From Pseudomonas typographi (lineage in GTDB: Bacteria; Pseudomonadota; Gammaproteobacteria; Pseudomonadales; Pseudomonadaceae): 53,538 bases of DNA. Position 1 is the first letter of the stretch; the number at the start of each line of letters is the position of its first letter. A program made the position numbers and the translations under genes. Of the stretch, positions 52,073 through 53,538 are shown piece after piece. Under the pieces are notes generated by a model, which saw only the letters and a list, made by a program, of their open reading frames with translations, was not told where the DNA came from and ran no database searches. The stretch lies in contig NZ_JAAOCA010000041.1 in assembly GCF_014694385.1 (NCBI RefSeq), positions 1 to 53,538 on the forward strand, in the 5' to 3' direction.

Positions 52073-53272
52073 TTATGCACGGGCGCCAAGCTCTACTGGA
52101 GAGGCCAGGATCTTGCCCAGCCATTCCCAGCCCGCATATGGGTCGCCCCGCCCTTTCAGGTGGGTATAGCGGCGCATTGAGTTCCAATCGCGGTGGCCAG
52201 ATACGCTGGCCACCCTCGGAATATCCCAATCCATTTCGAACAGCCGGCTCACTCCATCGTGGCGCAGGTCGTGAAAGTGCAAGTCCTGGATGCCAAGGAT
52301 CTTGCAGGCTCGCGTCCAGGACGTGGACACCGAGTCGCTGTTATAGGGAAATATTTCTGCGCATTGGCGCGGCATGCTCTGTATCAGCTGTAATGCTTCC
52401 AGTGGCAAATGACACCACACGTCATTACCGATCTTTTGCCCCGGGTTTTTCATATCGCGGACCAGTACCCGGCTGCCGGCGTTGTCCAAGTCGGCCCAGC
52501 GGATGCGACAGATTTCGTCCTGGCGGCGCGTGGAGTAGATGGCGAAGGCGAGCAGGCGGGGCATGTGCAGCGAGCTAGGCCGGCGCTTGAGTAGGGCGAA
52601 GAAGTGCTCGAGTAGCGCGTCCAGCTCCGCCGCTGTCGGCCGGCGGGTGCGCTCTCTGCTGCGGCTAACCATACCGAGTTTGCGCAGCACTACCCGTGCA
52701 TCAGCCATAGCGTGGGGAACAATGTCATAGCCCCAGGCGGGCTTGGCCACACTGAGTACGGCGCCAAGGTGGGACAGGTCGTTGCCCACGGTTTGGGCCT
52801 GTACCGCTCCGCCTTCAGCCGTCATGCGCCATTGGGCGTATTCGACAAGCTTTTGGCTAGTCAGCTCGGTTTCGCTCAATTCGCCAAGCCACGATGCTTC
52901 CAACGCTTTGAGCGTGGCCCGCTTGGTCTTGCCCAGAGCGCGAATGCGTTGGTACTCAGCTAGATATCGTTGAATGATCGCGCCTATGCTGACCTTACCG
53001 CCACGTAGCGCCCTCTCGAGCGCTCCGGGCTCTGATAGCTCTGCCTCTCGGCGCTTTGCCCACCCTTTGGCAGCCTGAAGCCGGTCAAAGGTTTTGCTTT
53101 CCTGATAAACTTGCTGCCCATCCCGAAACAGCCGAATTTGGGCCATATACCCATACGAGCCGTCGCTGCGTTTTCGCTTTCTAATTAGATGCCATAAGTC
53201 ACTGGTACATGAAAGTTTCACACTGGTGCATTGTACCAGTGCCGCCTTCGGAACCACGAAAAACTGGTACAA
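52073..53272 (-). CDS. Tyrosine-family site-specific integrase
   Basis: This is a phage/island integrase of up to 399 residues. The catalytic set is complete: Arg in YSTRRQDEICRI, HDLRHDG (His-x-x-Arg), GHRDW, and Tyr in MRRYTHLKG. The N-terminal arm-binding part (RKRKRSDGSYGYMAQIRLF) is typical. The start is uncertain: the frame opens with TTG at 53272, GTG codons occur at 53257 and 53221, and GTG 53221 sits inside the dyad repeats. It suggests the right boundary of an island beyond the window or the left edge of one here. Confidence 0.88.
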   Translation of the reverse strand: MYQFFVVPKAALVQCTSVKLSCTSDLWHLIRKRKRSDGSYGYMAQIRLFRDGQQVYQESKTFDRLQAAKGWAKRREAELSEPGALERALRGGKVSIGAIIQRYLAEYQRIRALGKTKRATLKALEASWLGELSETELTSQKLVEYAQWRMTAEGGAVQAQTVGNDLSHLGAVLSVAKPAWGYDIVPHAMADARVVLRKLGMVSRSRERTRRPTAAELDALLEHFFALLKRRPSSLHMPRLLAFAIYSTRRQDEICRIRWADLDNAGSRVLVRDMKNPGQKIGNDVWCHLPLEALQLIQSMPRQCAEIFPYNSDSVSTSWTRACKILGIQDLHFHDLRHDGVSRLFEMDWDIPRVASVSGHRDWNSMRRYTHLKGRGDPYAGWEWLGKILASPVELGARA

Positions 53273-53275
53273 ACG
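53195..53275. repeat. Repeated dyad motifs at the integrase start
   Basis: The motif CACTGGTRCA occurs repeatedly: CACTGGTACA at about 53200, CACTGGTGCATTGTACCAGTG (a 7-bp-arm inverted repeat) at 53221-53241, and AACTGGTACAA near 53262. Such clusters at an integrase start are typical of arm-type sites for integrase or of binding sites for an excisionase or repressor. The choice between these cannot be made from sequence alone. Confidence 0.6.
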
Positions 53276-53292
53276 AGCCTCAATCAGACATT

Positions 53293-53487
53293 TCAGATGA
53301 GTCTAGAAACTGCTTCAAAGCCACAAACTACACGTCCTGAGCCCTCTAGGCGCTTCAGCGTTGCGCCCATGATGGATCGTGCATACATCTTAGAATACTC
53401 AATATAAATCATTGGCTTAACAGCATCTTCGGCATTGCTTAAGCAAATTTGTAGCGGTAGTGTCTGGATTGGACGGGTACTGATCAT
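53293..53487 (-). CDS. Short hypothetical protein (64 aa), uncertain
   Basis: A 64-codon minus-strand frame with an ATG at 53487 lies just upstream of the integrase on the same strand. Two stop codons directly precede it, and there is no strong ribosome site. The composition is poorer in GC than neighbouring genes, as in transferred DNA. No family is recognised. It may be a real small island gene or chance. Confidence 0.3.
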   Translation of the reverse strand: MISTRPIQTLPLQICLSNAEDAVKPMIYIEYSKMYARSIMGATLKRLEGSGRVVCGFEAVSRLI

Positions 53488-53538
53488 TTATTAGCCAATG
53501 CGTGTCAGAAGAAACTGGTGCCCCCACGCACCCTCCCC

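Noticed and set aside
53489..53538. tRNA or tmRNA attachment site at the right edge
   Set aside because: No cloverleaf or CCA end could be read in the last bases; the window stops too soon to judge.

Overview
The window looks like a Pseudomonas chromosome, or a close gammaproteobacterial relative. The support is high GC, Pseudomonas-type TonB receptors, an ECF sigma/FecR/receptor signalling set, a retropepsin-like periplasmic protein of Pseudomonas type and a PrtN-type pyocin activator. All calls come from reading the sequence without database searches. I saw no rRNA, tRNA or CRISPR array.

Region 1 (about 1-26.2 kb) is an accessory catabolic region. It opens with the end of a TonB-like protein and a strong terminator, then a TonB-dependent receptor, a ferredoxin-type reductase, a LysR regulator, an Fe(II)/2-oxoglutarate dioxygenase, an amidase with a GatC-like small partner, an RraA-like protein and both subunits of a Rieske ring-hydroxylating dioxygenase. 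Next come a broken D-2-hydroxyacid dehydrogenase, an MmgE/PrpD protein with an unusual SDR, a second MmgE/PrpD, an acyl-CoA-dehydrogenase-fold flavoprotein and a class II aldolase. The last part holds three Bug-type receptors sharing one TctA/TctB pair, an NtaA/DszA-type monooxygenase, a leaderless binding-protein-fold protein and an intact D-2-hydroxyacid dehydrogenase. Together they suggest uptake and breakdown of an unidentified carboxylated aromatic or heteroaromatic compound, possibly carrying an amide or sulfur.

Region 2 (about 26.6-42.6 kb) is the most striking part: two divergent operons that together look like a bacterial sphingolipid (ceramide) pathway. The minus operon encodes a fatty acyl-AMP ligase, an epimerase-type reductase, an acyl carrier protein, a serine-palmitoyltransferase-like enzyme, an ABC exporter, two tandem thymidylate-kinase-like proteins and a phosphoethanolamine transferase. 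The plus operon encodes a GNAT-fold protein resembling the bacterial ceramide synthase family, a nucleotidyltransferase, an extra LptF/LptG pair, a diacylglycerol/ceramide-kinase-like protein and a second nucleotidyltransferase-like protein. The inference is that the operons make a ceramide, phosphorylate it, add a head group and export it.

Region 3 (42.6-51.0 kb) has a retropepsin-like periplasmic protein, a gene remnant, a TonB-dependent signalling receptor with its FecR and ECF sigma factor, and an EhuBCDA-like polar amino acid/ectoine ABC transporter.

Region 4 (51.0-53.5 kb) looks like the edge of an integrated element: an internally deleted IS3-family element with both inverted repeats, a PrtN-like activator and a tyrosine recombinase whose start region carries repeated dyad motifs.
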